Positions 45,177 to 57,329 of a stretch of 64,000 bases of DNA are shown piece by piece. The notes beneath the pieces were generated by a model, which worked only from the letters and a program-made list of their open reading frames with translations, searched no databases and was not told the origin of the DNA. Both the position numbers and the translations under genes were made by a program. How positions within the stretch are numbered: the first letter of the stretch is position 1; every line of letters begins with the position of its first letter. Source of the DNA: Agroathelia rolfsii (lineage: Eukaryota > Basidiomycota > Agaricomycetes > Amylocorticiales > Amylocorticiaceae); the NCBI GenBank assembly GCA_018343915.1, contig JABRWF010000005.1, positions 3,011,001 to 3,075,000 on the forward strand. The letters run 5' to 3'.

Positions 45177-46742
45177 ATGAATCAAGTATGCCCGAGCTTC
45201 ATCGGCATCCTACTCCACAAGAGCATTAAAGTCTGCATGGTTGCTATAGGATGAATTTCGTCGCCTTTTAGATAAGCCATCCGCAGCCAAGCGGTCTTCC
45301 ACGAGTGGGTCTATACCAACAAAACAGTAAGTCTCTGTAAATTATAGTCGACAAGACACTCACGTTGTCGTGGTCATAGGAAGGCTGCTAAAACATCCTC
45401 AAATGAACCTGCGTTCAAGCCTCGAAATGTGAAGAAGAAACCCGAAGAAGAGAAATACCGAGACAGAGCGGCTGAGCGAAGGACTGGTGGTGCAAGCGAT
45501 TTCGCCGAGGTCCATCTCTTTACGGCCCGTTTACCACTCTCGGTCACTGATTAATCCATACCTAGGTTGAAGCTGTTTTGGCTGAATTCGAACAAAGGGC
45601 TGCAGACGCTGTAGATAAAGACGCTGTGTGTATTCATTCATAGGTCTCCTATGACTTGAATGGTCTGCTCACGACACTACATCCAGGTCGAGCGCCAGCG
45701 GGCGTATCTTGGTGGTGATGCTAATCACACTGTGTTAGTTAAAGGACTCGATTATTCCCTCCTGGAGGCTAATCGTGCTCGCGAAGCCAAAGTAGCGGGC
45801 ATGGAGGATGATGAGGCCCTTGAGCAAGCGTTTGCTGAAGGATCAACTACAGCTGCATCGCAGCCTAATGTGGCCGTTAAGCCGGCAAAAAAGTCGAAGG
45901 AGGAAATATTACAGGCTATCAAGGCAAAACAGGCCAACACAAACGCAGATTCGATCAAAGAGAAAGAAGAAAAAACTCTCAGCTTCAAACCCATTGGCAG
46001 CGGTTTTAAACCTATCGGTAGCGGTTTCCAACCCATCGGAGCTTCACACGATACGAAAAAGAAGAAAAAGAAAAAGACAAAGGATAGGGAGCCTGCTGCT
46101 GGTGCGAAAGATCGTCAACAAGAAAGGAGGGCCACTGTTGCAAAGGAGGCGTATTCATCAACACCAGCCTCAGCAAATCCTCAAGAAGATCCCATGGAAG
46201 CAGAACCACTTGATGATGATTTCAACATCTTTGCGGACGCTGGGGAGTATGAAGGAATAGAAGATATTTCTGATAACGAAGATGACGGGGATCGACCCAC
46301 AAATGTTCCCTCACATCATCAGCAGAATCACGGCGGCGGTTGGTTTGGAGATGCAGATTCGACGTTTGAGGATCATACAAAAGCTACTACAGGACCGAAA
46401 GAAACCACACTACCATCTGTTGTCGATGATTCTACCGCATCTTACTCAATTCAAGAGCAAGAGAAAATCCCTGAAAACCCCGAAGATGATGAAGAGATGG
46501 GTATTCCTACTCGCCTAGCGCCCCTAACTTCTTCGGCCATGCCGTCAATTCGCGATTTACTCGATGCTGACAAGGCCGCAGCAAAATCCCATCGCAAACG
46601 CAAGAAAAGAAAAGGTAACGCAGAAGGGGATGGCGAAGATGGAGGTGACTCCAACAGCAAAGAGAAGATCTCTGCGGAGGCTCGTGCGGAGAGGGACTAC
46701 AAGAGGCTCAAGAGCTTCACACAGAAAAAAGATGGCGCATAG
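45177..46742 (+). CDS. Spliceosomal protein RED (IK)
   Basis: Component of the precatalytic spliceosome (B complex), partner of Smu1. Five exons (45177-45185, 45250-45326, 45380-45509, 45566-45625, 45687-46742) total 444 codons (443 aa). The first coding exon is only nine nucleotides (MNQ), then DEFRRLLDKP. The RED N-terminal signature is present: EKYRDRAAERRTGGASDFAE and YLGGDANHTVLVKGLDYSLL, although the normally conserved HTHLVKGLD reads HTVLVKGLD. A short repeat (KPIGSGF, KPIGSGF, QPIGAS) and lysine-rich and acidic low-complexity stretches follow. The C-terminal PSIRDLLDADKAAAKSHRKR, then ERDYKRLKSFTQKK, resembles RED tails of fungi. Confidence 0.9.
45984..46038 (+). repeat. In-frame KPIGSGF-type tandem repeat
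   Basis: Three imperfect copies of an 8-codon unit lie side by side inside the RED gene, translating as KPIGSGF, KPIGSGF, QPIGAS. Nucleotide divergence between copies shows the repeat is old. Confidence 0.75.
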
Positions 46743-46862
46743 CTGTCGCGTTCTGTTGGTTGGAATGGTCTAATACACGTATATACTGTTTTACTATGCA
46801 TAAATGTAATATCCAGCGCAAGCATCAATAAATTAACATGAAGTCAAAAGCAACTGCGGAAA

Positions 46863-47449
46863 TTAGGATCCTTGAATTTTTACAAGCAGCCCTCTTCCTC
46901 GAGTATTGTAATTGGCGAAGCCGGACCTAGCGTCGGCTTCGTCTATTGAGCTGTTTTGTGTGCCGTAAGCCACGATACCATCTGTAAATACGAAAGAAAA
47001 GAAGAAAAAAAAAAAGGGGGGGGGGAAGGTACCTTTTCTTCATCTCGCTGGCCCAAGAAATCTCTTTCAAAGCGGGTGCATTGAGCGACGCACCGAGTAT
47101 ACCGAGGAAAAGCGCCGTTAATGTTTCAAAAGTGATCTGGAATCCAGATGAAGAATGGTTAAGTAATACTCAAGTTGGTGGTAAGCGTACTAACATCTGC
47201 GGGTAACGGTCCTCCCGGTCGACCAAGGGCCTTCAAGTGTGACAAATCTGGGTAGGTAGTCAGACTCAAAAATTACAAGCAACGGTTCTACGAGAGCCAA
47301 ATTACATTCATAAGCCGAGAAAGCAGCTTTGATAGTACATTTGCCAGCGAGCACTGGAGTTAAGCACATATGCACCCTAGAACAAGAGGCATAATCTAAC
47401 CATGGAGTACAAGGACTGTTGCGACAGTAAGTAGCACTTTGCCAATCAT
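46863..47449 (-). CDS. EMC5: ER membrane protein complex subunit 5
   Basis: Subunit of the EMC insertase, formerly annotated as a membrane magnesium transporter (MMGT). Five exons starting at 47449 total 105 codons (104 aa). Sequence: MIGKVLLTVATVLVLHAAFS (first transmembrane helix), AYEYLSHLKALGRPGGPLP, then ETLTALFLGILGASLNAPALKEISWASEMKK (second helix and the family's hallmark) and SSIDEADARSGFANYNTRGR. The last intron contains an (A)n(G)10 run on the plus strand (about 47005-47025). Using an acceptor 33 bases earlier in that intron gives another short open C-terminus (RWYRGLRHTKQLNRRSRR), but only the chosen one restores the conserved IDEADAR...FANY block. Confidence 0.9.
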
Positions 47450-47883
47450 ATTAGAAGAGTTGAAATGTAAGGCTGGAAGCTTGGAAAGTAATGCGAGATG
47501 ACCAAAACTAAGAAGCAGACTATTGAACACGGCTGTAACTTGTAATGTTCACGGCGAAACCTGTTAGCGTTACATAATCTGCTTTCGCTTGGGTTGTCTC
47601 AGTCGCTGGGGATAGCTACGTCATTAAACTTGACTCTGAATCTGTATCTGCCTCTAGGCAACGGCTTTTGTATTTCTGACCTCTGGATATATACTATCAC
47701 CTGTGCAATAATCACACTCGGCTCTTCGTTCGATTTTTTTTTTTTGCTATTACCATAATGTCTGTTTCTCTATAAAACCCCGTAAACAGTCAATTCTCAC
47801 TGTACTTTCTAGTGCTTTCAACTACACGTTGCTACCGACGTCACTTGCATACTGTACACTCTTGTTTACATCCGACCCAAGAG
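47450..47883. promoter_or_regulatory. Divergent promoter, EMC5 / sterol acyltransferase, with TATA box
   Basis: A TATAAAA at 47771-47777 lies 107 bp before the sterol acyltransferase start; a 12-nt T run precedes it. The EMC5 side shows no clear element. Confidence 0.5.
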
Positions 47884-50140
47884 ATGTCCTCTCCAGCGGG
47901 AACATCTTCAACTCCTAATACCACCATCAATGATAAGCCAACTGTCCTTGACAGTAGGAACCTGAATGGCCTGAATCCTCAGGATCATCCAAAACCGGGC
48001 CGCACCGCTAGCGGCGGCTTCAAGACGACGGATGGGACGATTTATGTTTCCAAACCATTTCGCTCCTCTACAGGCAAGAAATTGCGTGCCATGGTCACAT
48101 TTGCACCGCGGCAATCGCATTTCGACACCAATAACGCACAGTCTGGTATGAACGAATTTCGTGTAAGTCTCTCCAGGACACTGGTATCACAATGTCTAAG
48201 CATCGCGTCTGAATGGAAATACATAGGGGTTTTTTACTCTCTTTTGGATGTCCATCTTTATCTTCATGGTTGGAACGTATATCCGAAGCTTTGAGACTAC
48301 GGGTTCCATCCTGAACCTACAATTTGCTACCATGTTCTCTGATGATGCAATCACCCTTGCTTTAAGCGATGCGGTGCTTGTTGGAAGCACGTTTATCTGT
48401 GTGCCGTTTGCAAATATGCTAAGTAAGGGATGGATCGAATACCATTGGACGGGCGTCATCTTGCAGCATACATGGCAAACTCTTGTGCTTCTTGTGACCG
48501 TGTTATGGACATTTCACAGGTATACCGCTTATTCCAGTTTTCGCATAACAGTTCCTGATCGTCCTCGCATAGACATTGGCCGTGGGTCCAGTCTGGCTTT
48601 CTCACCTTACACTGCCTTGTGAGAATTCAAATGCTCCGTGTCCTTGGATATATTACTAACCAACTCATAGGTTATGCTCATGAAGATGCACTCCTACATG
48701 GCAGTAAATGGATCTATGCAATCCGCATCTACTCTAGCAAACGATCTTTTGGAGAAACTGCGGCAGGCGACGGCTGACGATGGATGGGATACCGCAGTAT
48801 CGAATGCTAAAGCCAATACTCTGCCTAGCTCGACTGTCTCTGGAACTACCACTCCCGGAACCGATTCCGAAATCCTGCCACAGGTTTCTGGCAATGGAAC
48901 GACTAAAACTGTAATGGACGCATCTGCGGCAGACTCGCTCCGCAAACGCTTGCTTACCGCTGCGGCTAGCTCTGGCAGCAGCACACCTGATATTGATGCC
49001 GTGCGGCTCCCTGGTATGAGCAAGGCTGTGGACACTGAAAACAATACACCAGGCAAGATGGTAGAAGACCGCCTCAGCTCAGATGTGCATATACTCGCCA
49101 ACCATCCGAACCCAGTTGTGTCAGCCATCGCCAGGGATTGGGATGAATTGAATAGCGAACTGGGAACAGGCAACGTTCGTTGGCCGAGCAACGTTACATT
49201 CCGCAATTTTGCAGTCTATCAACTGACACCCACTCTGGTGTACGAACTCGAGTATCCACGCACAGACAAGTATGATAGGTTTTATCTGTTTCCTTTCTGT
49301 TCATCTAATTTGGCGTCTCACAGGATTCGGCCTTTGTACATTTTCGAAAAGACTGTGGCATTTTTCGGAACATTTGCACTACTGTATTCTATCACAGAGA
49401 CATTTATCCTTCCCAAGACGCCGACGGCCCAGGACTCTTTCTTCCGCGCGTTGCTTGATTTGGCCATCCCATTTATGATTGCATATCTACTCCTATTCTA
49501 CATCATATTCGGTAACTGTGGTTATTGTATTTTTGAGAACCATATCGCTAAGAAATGACTCAGAATGTATATGCAATGCATTTGCAGAAATTTCTTAGTA
49601 AGCTCCCTTATGTGTCCTTGTTCCCCGCTACTGACTCATTCTTTACAGTTTTGCTGATCGACAATTTTACGAAGACTGGGTAAGTGGTGATATCACTCGC
49701 AATACCTCTTGCTAGGCTGAGCCCGTTCACTATTCTAGTGGAACTCGACGTCATGGGATGAATTCTCACGTAAATGGAACAAGCCCGTGCATAGCTTCTT
49801 GCTAAGACATGTCTACACCTCGACGGTGACGCATTACAAGATGTCCCGCACCAGCGCTACCTTTTTCACGTTCCTACTCAGCGCTTGTGCTCACGAACTT
49901 GTCATGGCCGTTGTGACGAAGAAGTTTAGGTTTTATCTGTTTTTTATGCAGGTTGGTTGACCGGAGAGATAATGGGACGTATGCTTGCTGATCCATTTCT
50001 TTTAGCTTATACAAATTCCTTTGATCGCGTTGAGCCGCATACCGGCCATCAAGAGCAATAAGTTATTGGGGAACATCGTCTTTTGGCTTGGGCTATATGC
50101 TGGATTCCCCTTGTTGTGTGTCTCGTATGTAGCATACTAG
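47884..50140 (+). CDS. ARE2: Sterol O-acyltransferase (ACAT, ARE1/ARE2-like)
   Basis: ER-membrane MBOAT enzyme that esterifies ergosterol with acyl-CoA for storage in lipid droplets. Nine exons (47884-48162, 48227-48519, 48573-48618, 48671-49269, 49324-49511, 49564-49597, 49649-49679, 49739-49951, 50006-50140) total 606 codons (605 aa). The family signatures are RQFYEDWWNSTSWDEFSRKW (FYXDWWN motif across an intron), and SACAHELVMAV with the catalytic His. Multiple hydrophobic helices flank them (WMSIFIFMVGTYI; LLDLAIPFMIAYLLLFYIIF). A Ser/Thr-rich loop of about 120 residues (about 48780-49060) separates helices. Gene length and exon phase are consistent throughout. A TATA box sits 107 bp upstream. 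Confidence 0.93.
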
Positions 50141-50475
50141 TAGCGTCCAGATTATACCCGACAACCAGCAGAAATGAGTTATGGACACGTAGATATTTTT
50201 ATAATTTATTCGACTTGAATGGAGCCTATGTGTGCGCTTGTGTGGCCATAATATATAGGAATGATAGTGCTTAGTACATGTGATCGACTGTCATCACGTG
50301 CGTGCTTCCGCCTGCTTAGCAAGGACCAGATCAGACAACGCTGGGCTACGCCATCTCCGGATGCTACATCAAGCACCGAAATGCCAATAAAATGGAGAAA
50401 ATCATTCAAAAATTACTAAACCACTTCGAAGTTTTTTAAAGCAAAAAAGTAATCGTCAATTCAACAACGAAAAAA
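50141..50475. other. Intergenic, sterol acyltransferase to tRNA
   Basis: About 335 bp, AT-rich towards the tRNA. No gene is seen. Confidence 0.5.
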
Positions 50476-50587
50476 GGGCCTGACCGGGAATTGAACCCGG
50501 GACCTCTCCCAAATACTGCTTACGTAATCGTCACGTAAGGACTTTTGAAAGCCCGAAGGGAGAATCATACTACTAGACCATCAGGCC
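50476..50587 (-). tRNA. tRNA-Pro(CGG) with a 40-nt intron
   Basis: The acceptor stem pairs GGCCTGA with TCAGGCC (discriminator C at 50476). B box GGTTCAATTCC and the T arm CCGGG/CCCGG are intact. The anticodon stem CTCCC/GGGAG closes a loop in which CGG is the anticodon; the loop is interrupted one base after the anticodon, the canonical intron position, by about 40 nt (50512-50551). Exons are 36 nt each. The intron contains a self-complementary CTTACGT...ACGTAAG hairpin, unusual for its stability. Confidence 0.93.
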
Positions 50588-51043
50588 TTGATGAAGACCT
50601 GATATCATAGTTATACATCGCCATGGAGAATGACCAGATGAGCTCAGCGATTTATAAAGTAATCAATACATTCAACCTGTGACAACGCTCAATCTCTGCC
50701 ATCGAATGAGAAATTCTACATCTTTCATCTTTATGAGAAACTAATAATGCCATTGAATCTCATATTTATCCTTGAAAATCCGAGACATCGTACGACAAGA
50801 CAATCATAGGACGAAAGGGATGGACTCGAATGCTATGATCCCGCCGTTTGTAAAGAAATAAGTTTTACAATTTCACAATTCATAACACTACTGATATTCA
50901 TTTCACTATAACTACCGAAACGCAATTGAAAGACCACCTTCAAGTTTGAGGTCTCGAGACATTCCTATCTAGCCCTACTCGATCTTTCGAGTTTCTAAAG
51001 AAAATGATTGGTCTCACAGAATAAACACTTGAGATAAAATGTC
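50588..51043. other. Intergenic, AT-rich
   Basis: About 455 bp with no gene, no tRNA and no repeat recognised. Confidence 0.5.
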
Positions 51044-51571
51044 CTAGAGGATTTCGCCAAGAAGATCAATCACTGTAGTGCCAACGGTGACGATGTTGTC
51101 ATTAATATCGCAAGTAAGCTCAACCGGAACACTGATCTGGCGTTCGTCTGGAGGTTTGGAAGCGGCCAGGTTGTCAGTCATCGACTGAATACTTTCTACG
51201 AGCCTTAACATACCGACGAAACGCTTCTTGTTCGCGGTGCTATCACATGGGAAATAGCCGCCAAAGGGTGTAGCCGTAGACGTCATCGTTGCTATCGTGT
51301 AGCTGGTCGTGCCCACCGGTGTTCAGCTCGCACTAGATGTGATCGTTGTTGTGGGCTCCTCCCAGCGTTTCAAGACATCGACCCAGTCGTCGTTGATGAT
51401 GCAGCTGATGGTGACAGGGACGGAGATCTGACGGTCAACCATTTTATATGAAGAGGATGGTTATTAGTCTAAGGCAAATAAAAATACTACTATGAAGCTT
51501 TTAAACGTACCAGCGGCCTGTGCGCCAGCGATGAAAGCGACAGCAGTAGCAACGATGGCAGAGGAACGCAT
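51044..51571 (-). pseudogene. Probable decayed tandem-module secreted protein
   Basis: Starts with a strong signal peptide (MRSSAIVATAVAFIAGAQAA) at 51571; a TATAAAA lies about 100 bp upstream (51669-51678 region), so a real promoter is present. Two related modules follow: RQISVPVTISCIINDDW, then RQISVPVELTCDINDN. Two lesions are visible. First, the intron before module 1 has no AG acceptor in the frame-keeping place (TTG where module 2 has CAG); the next AG shifts the frame. Second, an in-frame TGA separates the modules (51327-51325 region) in otherwise open sequence. Module 2 has an intact intron. Either the gene is decayed, or module 2 is a separate short gene. No known family is recognised; no function is proposed. 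Confidence 0.4.
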
Positions 51572-53437
51572 CGTGAGTTAGATGTAGAGGCTTATTGAAA
51601 CTCTGGGAGAGGTTGTAAGGAATAGACGGTTGGAACTCGACTGAAGAGACACCATCCCAATCGCCCTAGTTTTTATAGGCAAACGGTCTCTGCGAAATTG
51701 CAAAATGAGTCCCATAGAATGACGGGATATGGACGTGAAAATTTAGTAACTGAGGTCATACAGGTCAGGCCAGGGACAAAAGAAGCTCGCTGTTTGCGTA
51801 GTAGAGAATGCGATGCATCGTTGTCTTGCGCTTCCCCCGTGTATTCGATGATCTTGTGGCAGACCTGTCAAGATTACGCGCGTGTGAGGTTCCAGGCTAT
51901 CCACTCTCCCCAACCACTGGCTGTCTCCTGTTAGACGATAGATATTGTCATGGATAAGTGTTTAGTTTTATCTGTGTGCGCGCAACATCGTTTTCTAGAC
52001 GTGGTTTGATTCCCGGGTATTGACGTCGCTAGTCCGAAGCTACGCCCTGTCGTCTAGGACCGCACAGACAAATCCGCTTATAATACAGAATTTCTGGCCA
52101 TTTGAAGGGTGTCTTCAACTCCGAGGCAATATGAAGGGGTCTCGACTTTAGCAGTTCGCAAATCAAAATCACGACATCTATGACGCCTTTCCAGCTCCTG
52201 AGCTGGAGGATCATGAAACACGTCCAGGATATGTTATGGGTAGAGGGTATCAGTAGCGGCAGCGATGACTCGCATAAAAAAACCCTCCAGCGGCGTTTTC
52301 TCCGCAGGCCACTATCCTGGAACAGATTATTCAGGCAGTTGCAAGACATTGCAGACAGCTCTGGCGTGCGCCATCAACACAGCAACCCATCTCTGAAAGG
52401 TTTAGTACGGCCGATTAGACATCTCCGGTAAGCTGTTGGAAGATTCCAAATGTACAAGGTACACCTCAGAGTTCAATTCATTTAGAAAACAAGGCAGTAA
52501 AGGATTACAACACGATTTGAATGAACATCGGCAGGGTGCGAGACGAATTCCGATTCAGAGACGATTACTATCATGGCGTATGAGTAGTAGCTTATGCTTA
52601 TGTTCAGAGTGAGTACAAGCTCCTTCATGAAACTTTTAGGCGTCTTGATTTGCAGAGGCACCCAAGATTTGATTTCGAATTGGTTGAGAACGTTGAGGTA
52701 GTACTTGAAAAAGCATGCAACACCGAATTGACGTCAGCGTTTGAGTGTCGTAACAGAATTGGATGTCTGGAGTCTGTCGACTTAGCAACAACCAGCATTG
52801 TCCTTAGTGCTGCGGTACCAAATCTGATCGGTCATATTGCCAGTACCACAAAGCTCCTCTGACTTGTATTGTACCGCTTAAGAACTTCTTCCGTGTATCA
52901 GTCCGCATCACATTATGATTTAGTCAGTACAAAATGACGTGTGTTGTCGGAAATAACATAACCAGCATACGATCACACCGATATCTCGTGACAGGCCATC
53001 TGTCCAGTTATTCAGAACAGAACCCAGGCCGGATTGATGCATGATGGTATGAATCAGAGCGTCAACACATACCGATTTTGAACACAAACTTCTGGCCGCG
53101 CTATATGTATACGATCGATAACAGAATAATGTTTTAGTCATTTCAGTAAATAGCATCGATTTTTGTTTTCAAAAAAAGGTGTATACATCAGTGAAACAGA
53201 TGATATTATGATCATCAACTAGGGGTTACTTATGCTGAGACTAGGCATACTTCACGCAGACGAATACTCAGTACTCATTGCTAAATCAATTGCATAACTA
53301 TGTAGTAGATATTAAATATATGAATGATGTGTTGTACACTAGTATTCTGTTCTAAAGGTTTATCCAGAAATGGCGTAATTGAATGATAGTCAGTGAGTTC
53401 TAATGAAGAGTAGTCAAATAAGATCATGTAGTATATA
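51572..53437. other. Gene-poor interval
   Basis: About 1.9 kb without a supported gene. Open frames at 52029-52349 (-), 52180-52431 (+) and 52650-52862 (+) have no recognisable domains or convincing splice partners. A TGACGTCA occurs at 52729. No terminal inverted repeats or transposase remnants are seen. Confidence 0.4.
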
Positions 53438-56400
53438 TTAAAATAGCCCCTTCGAGTTCCAGTATTGCACCCAGGCCTTGGCATCTTCACTGCCTACGGG
53501 TTTCAGTATGCGAATGTTCTCGCTGATAGCCTGCATCTTGTCTGTCGAAAGTTGAGAACCTGTGGTCTCTGCTGTTTCTTCAGACTCTCTCGAGAGGAAG
53601 CTGCCGAAAAAGTCGAGAATTTTTACAGCGGGCTGTGGAGAGTATTTATGAGTTGGTATAGAAGACCCAGCGAGTTTACAGTACATACCATATTCTGTAG
53701 AGTTTGTTCGCTAGCTGCTTGTGCGGCTGTCTCCAGCTGAGCAAACCATTGAGAGAAGGGAACGAGGGGAAGATCCGCATCACCAGCAACGTTTGTTGTG
53801 TCTATGACTGCTTTACGAACAGCTGACATGATATTCGTCCATTTTGCCGGCCTTGGATGTACGATGTTCAATGCCAAAGGAGGGACGTTGGAGTAGAAGA
53901 GCGTATCCGTAATGGCATCCGATACTGCTGTAAATGGCACCCAGGCTGCGGTACCAGCCAAGTCTGGGAAGGAGCCCATGGCAACAGACGACTTGACAAG
54001 TAAAGCAACCCAATCTGTTGTCGCCCAATAGCCGCTAGAGACGGGCCCAGAGATCTGGCCGATACGGAATGAGGTGGCTTGTAGACCACTGTTCTCCAGT
54101 ACCTGCGCAATCGTCTCGTCAGATTGAAGCTTAGGATACGATGTTATCAAACACTTACTCGTTCGCAGACATATTTGCCTTCGCCGTATCCAGCACCTAC
54201 GGCATACTTGGCTTCGTGTTGCATCTCCTCAGGGTATGGACCCTTCTCCTTCGGCCATGATTGTGTAGTACCGATGGAAGAAGTGAACATGAATCGGATG
54301 GAATCAACGTTTTCAGAGGAGAGAGCAAGATTGACAAGTCGCCTTGTACCAAGCAGATGCGGCTCAAATGATGCCAAAGGAAGGTTGAAATCAAGCCTCC
54401 AGGCATTATGAATGATTGCGGTCACGCTTGTACGAATCTACAAAGTATGTGAGCTATGATTCAATAATGAATTGGCCTGTTGCACGTACCTCCTCATAGA
54501 GCGACGAATCCAAGCCGAGGTTCTCAGCCGCCGAATCACCCTCAACGAAGACAACCTTGTCGCCGTCCAGCAGGTCAACGGGGAGATGGCGATCAGCGAA
54601 GGCCTCGGTTTGCCTTTGCTTCGTCGACTTCCTGCCTGGCCGATTGAACGCATACACCCTCTTCACTCGCTCGTTCTGCAGGAGTGATGCCAATAGGAAT
54701 GAGCCGAGACCACCGGTGGTGCCAGTGAGCAAAATGACAGCAGGCGTGATGAGAGGCCCAGTTCGTTTCTGACCATCGAAACCTGCCGAAAGTCGTGCGA
54801 TGGTATCTTCGATCGCCTTGGTTTTTTCGGCGACCAAGTCCTCCGATGGGACATGTACATCGCCAGTGGACGCCAGCTGTGTAATATACTTGGCCAAATC
54901 GCTAATGGTGGCGTGCGAGAAGATGATGTTGAGCGGCAGTGTCTTGGCGAGCGAATCCGACGACTTGACTGCGGATTTGGAGTTCTGCAGTGCAGCAACG
55001 ATCTGATTCCTCAGGAATGTTGCACTCAAGCTATCAAAACCTTGGTCAAAAACGCTGCGGTTGAGGTTGAATTTACGACTTGAGGTCGACGGCAAAAGTG
55101 CCTCGACTTGGCTGGAAAGCCATATCGTTAGATCCTCCTCTGACCAGCTCTTGGGGGGCTCAACAACACCAGCCGCCTTCTCAGCAGATTCATACCTAAG
55201 TTAGGAGTTAACCCACTTGTTCGATTCTGAACCAAAAGATAAAAATCTTACAAAGCATCGATCTCTTCGGCGTAAGCGGCAATGGTGGCCTTCTTCTTGA
55301 TTGTGCCTTTGTCAGCCCTCAACATAGGCTTATTCTCCTTTGTTACCAAGACCATATGCTTGAAGATACGGCTAAAAGCAGGAGAAGCTGCCGTGGCGGC
55401 TGCAATAGTAGGCCAGACACTTTCCGCGAATGCAGAAGCATCTTGGTTGTATCTGGCGGGTTCGATGAGCACGCCGACCTGGTCGCGTCCGCGGCCAAAA
55501 AGAACGGCGTTCTGAATACGCTTGTCTGCGACAATAGCCTCTTCGATGGGTGCGGGGACGGTCTTCTCACCCGTGGAAAGAATCAGTACGTCGTCTTGAC
55601 GGCCAACACTGTAAAGAATAGTTGTGAGCGACAAATACAATATATTAGAAGTACAGCATACATTCTCCAAAGGTTTGGTTTAGTGGGATGTCTTTGCAGT
55701 AAATCAGAAGTCGCATATCCGCTAGTCTTCTTCTTCTTTCCGTCTACTTCGAGTTCGGTAGTGTAGTTGAAGACGGAAAGATTGTGTGTCTCGCACGGCT
55801 ATTTCAATGTTCATGAACATTGGTATGCTTGCTAATACGGCCAAAGTACAACTTACCAGGAATCGGAGCTCAAATGCCTTGGAGCTCTCTTCTGCGTTAT
55901 CATCCTCTTCCTGAGCAGCCCAGTCAATGTGCGTGCGCTTACTGAACTTCACATAATTCCAGTCTTTGGAATCATGGTCTTCTGATACCCATAAATGGGC
56001 CGGCATGTTGAACTGTCAAATACTCGTTGAGATTGAGAGACACGTCAACAGGATAAAGCGACATACCTCTGTGCCACCGTACAGACTTCTAACCTTCACC
56101 CCCTGGTTAACAAGGAACTGGCCCTTTTCGTATGCAAGAGGTCCACCACCAAAGCCAACAATCCGCATGTCGCGAAGGACAGAGAGCTTCTCTTCATTTG
56201 CTTCGGTTGCCCAGTCAGCTAGGAAGGTTGGTACGGTCATGATGCCCTCAGCATGGGTACTGTGCGCATTTTCGATGATGTTGTCCGATGTTGGGGCCAA
56301 AGGAAGCGCATAAGCAGATGCGATAGATATGAAGTCCCCTTTAAGTGTGGCGCTAGTAGGTGGAAGGATGCAAACACCAAGAGATGTGGCCAGACTACTC

Positions 56401-57329
56401 ATAAGTTCTATGAAGAACGCTATAGGAATCGTTAGCAAAAAATCGTTGGCACGCTTAATTCACAAAAAACATGACCCACCAAAGGCATGGAAGGGAGGTA
56501 GACCAAATGTACCAAGCCTTTCAAGAGGCGGATTAGCTGTAACTCGGTCCGTCATCGCTTCTATAAATCAGACAAATACTATCAGTATAGAATATAGAAG
56601 CAACTTAGTGTAACCTACCCATCTTGCAGCATAGCAAAAGTGTCTTGAAAGTTTCAGGAATTGGTTTGGGGAAGCCTGTGCTGCCACTACTATGCAAATA
56701 AACGGCGACATCTTCCAAAGACCGCTTCTTCGGAGGATAAGCCTCGAAAGAATCGTCGTTCAACTCACGGCCGAGGCGGGGGTAGATTGCATCCGGATGC
56801 GGAACGTATTCTATGCTTAGAGGAAAGTCTGAAGGACACTCTACCCGGATGGCATCAACAAGCGCATCCGTTGCGGTGTTTTCCGACCAGGGCGTGGTCA
56901 AGATGCGGTGACAATCAGTCTTTTGCAACATGCTGATCACTGCTGCTGCTGAATTGCGATGAGACATAGGGAATGGCTGCAGTATGTTCAGTAAAACTTA
57001 GGACGTGGTACCAAAACCAGCTAACTTACAGTCAATCCAGAACGAAGAACGCCCATAGTGACAGCATGATAAGCAAGAGTGCCGATGTTAGCCAAGATGG
57101 CGACAACTTCGTTGTCATTGCCAGAGAAAGGATTAGGCCGAATATGGTGAGCAACACGATGTGCCGCTCGTCCAAATTCAAAGTACGTCACTTCTGTTGG
57201 CTTGTCTTGTCCAGGAAAGGTAAAGGTAAAAAAGGGTTTGTCGCTGTTGCGCAACATGTTGAAGTCAAGAAGCTCATGAAGCAGTGCGTTCTCCCCGGAA
57301 GGAACAGAGCGAGAAGTAGTAGAGAACAT
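53438..57329 (-). CDS. NRPS-like reductase, adenylation-thiolation-reductase
   Basis: Activates a carboxylic acid as its adenylate, loads it on a phosphopantetheine carrier and reduces it to an aldehyde (or alcohol). Many short introns; total length about 1,000-1,100 aa. Adenylation motifs: VYLHSSGSTGFPKP (A3), VRSLYGGTE (A5), VGRQDDVL (A7), DKGTIKKKA (A10). Carrier: FDQGFDSLSATFLR with the phosphopantetheine Ser in DSL. Reductase: ILLTGTTGGLGSFLL (NADPH binding) and GYGEGKYVCE with the Tyr-X3-Lys dyad. The domain order matches fungal aryl-acid and L-aminoadipate-type reductases; lacking a condensation domain it makes no peptide. Substrate cannot be predicted. No accessory biosynthetic genes flank it. 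A TATAAAA lies at about 57453-57459, 125 bp upstream. Confidence 0.88.
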
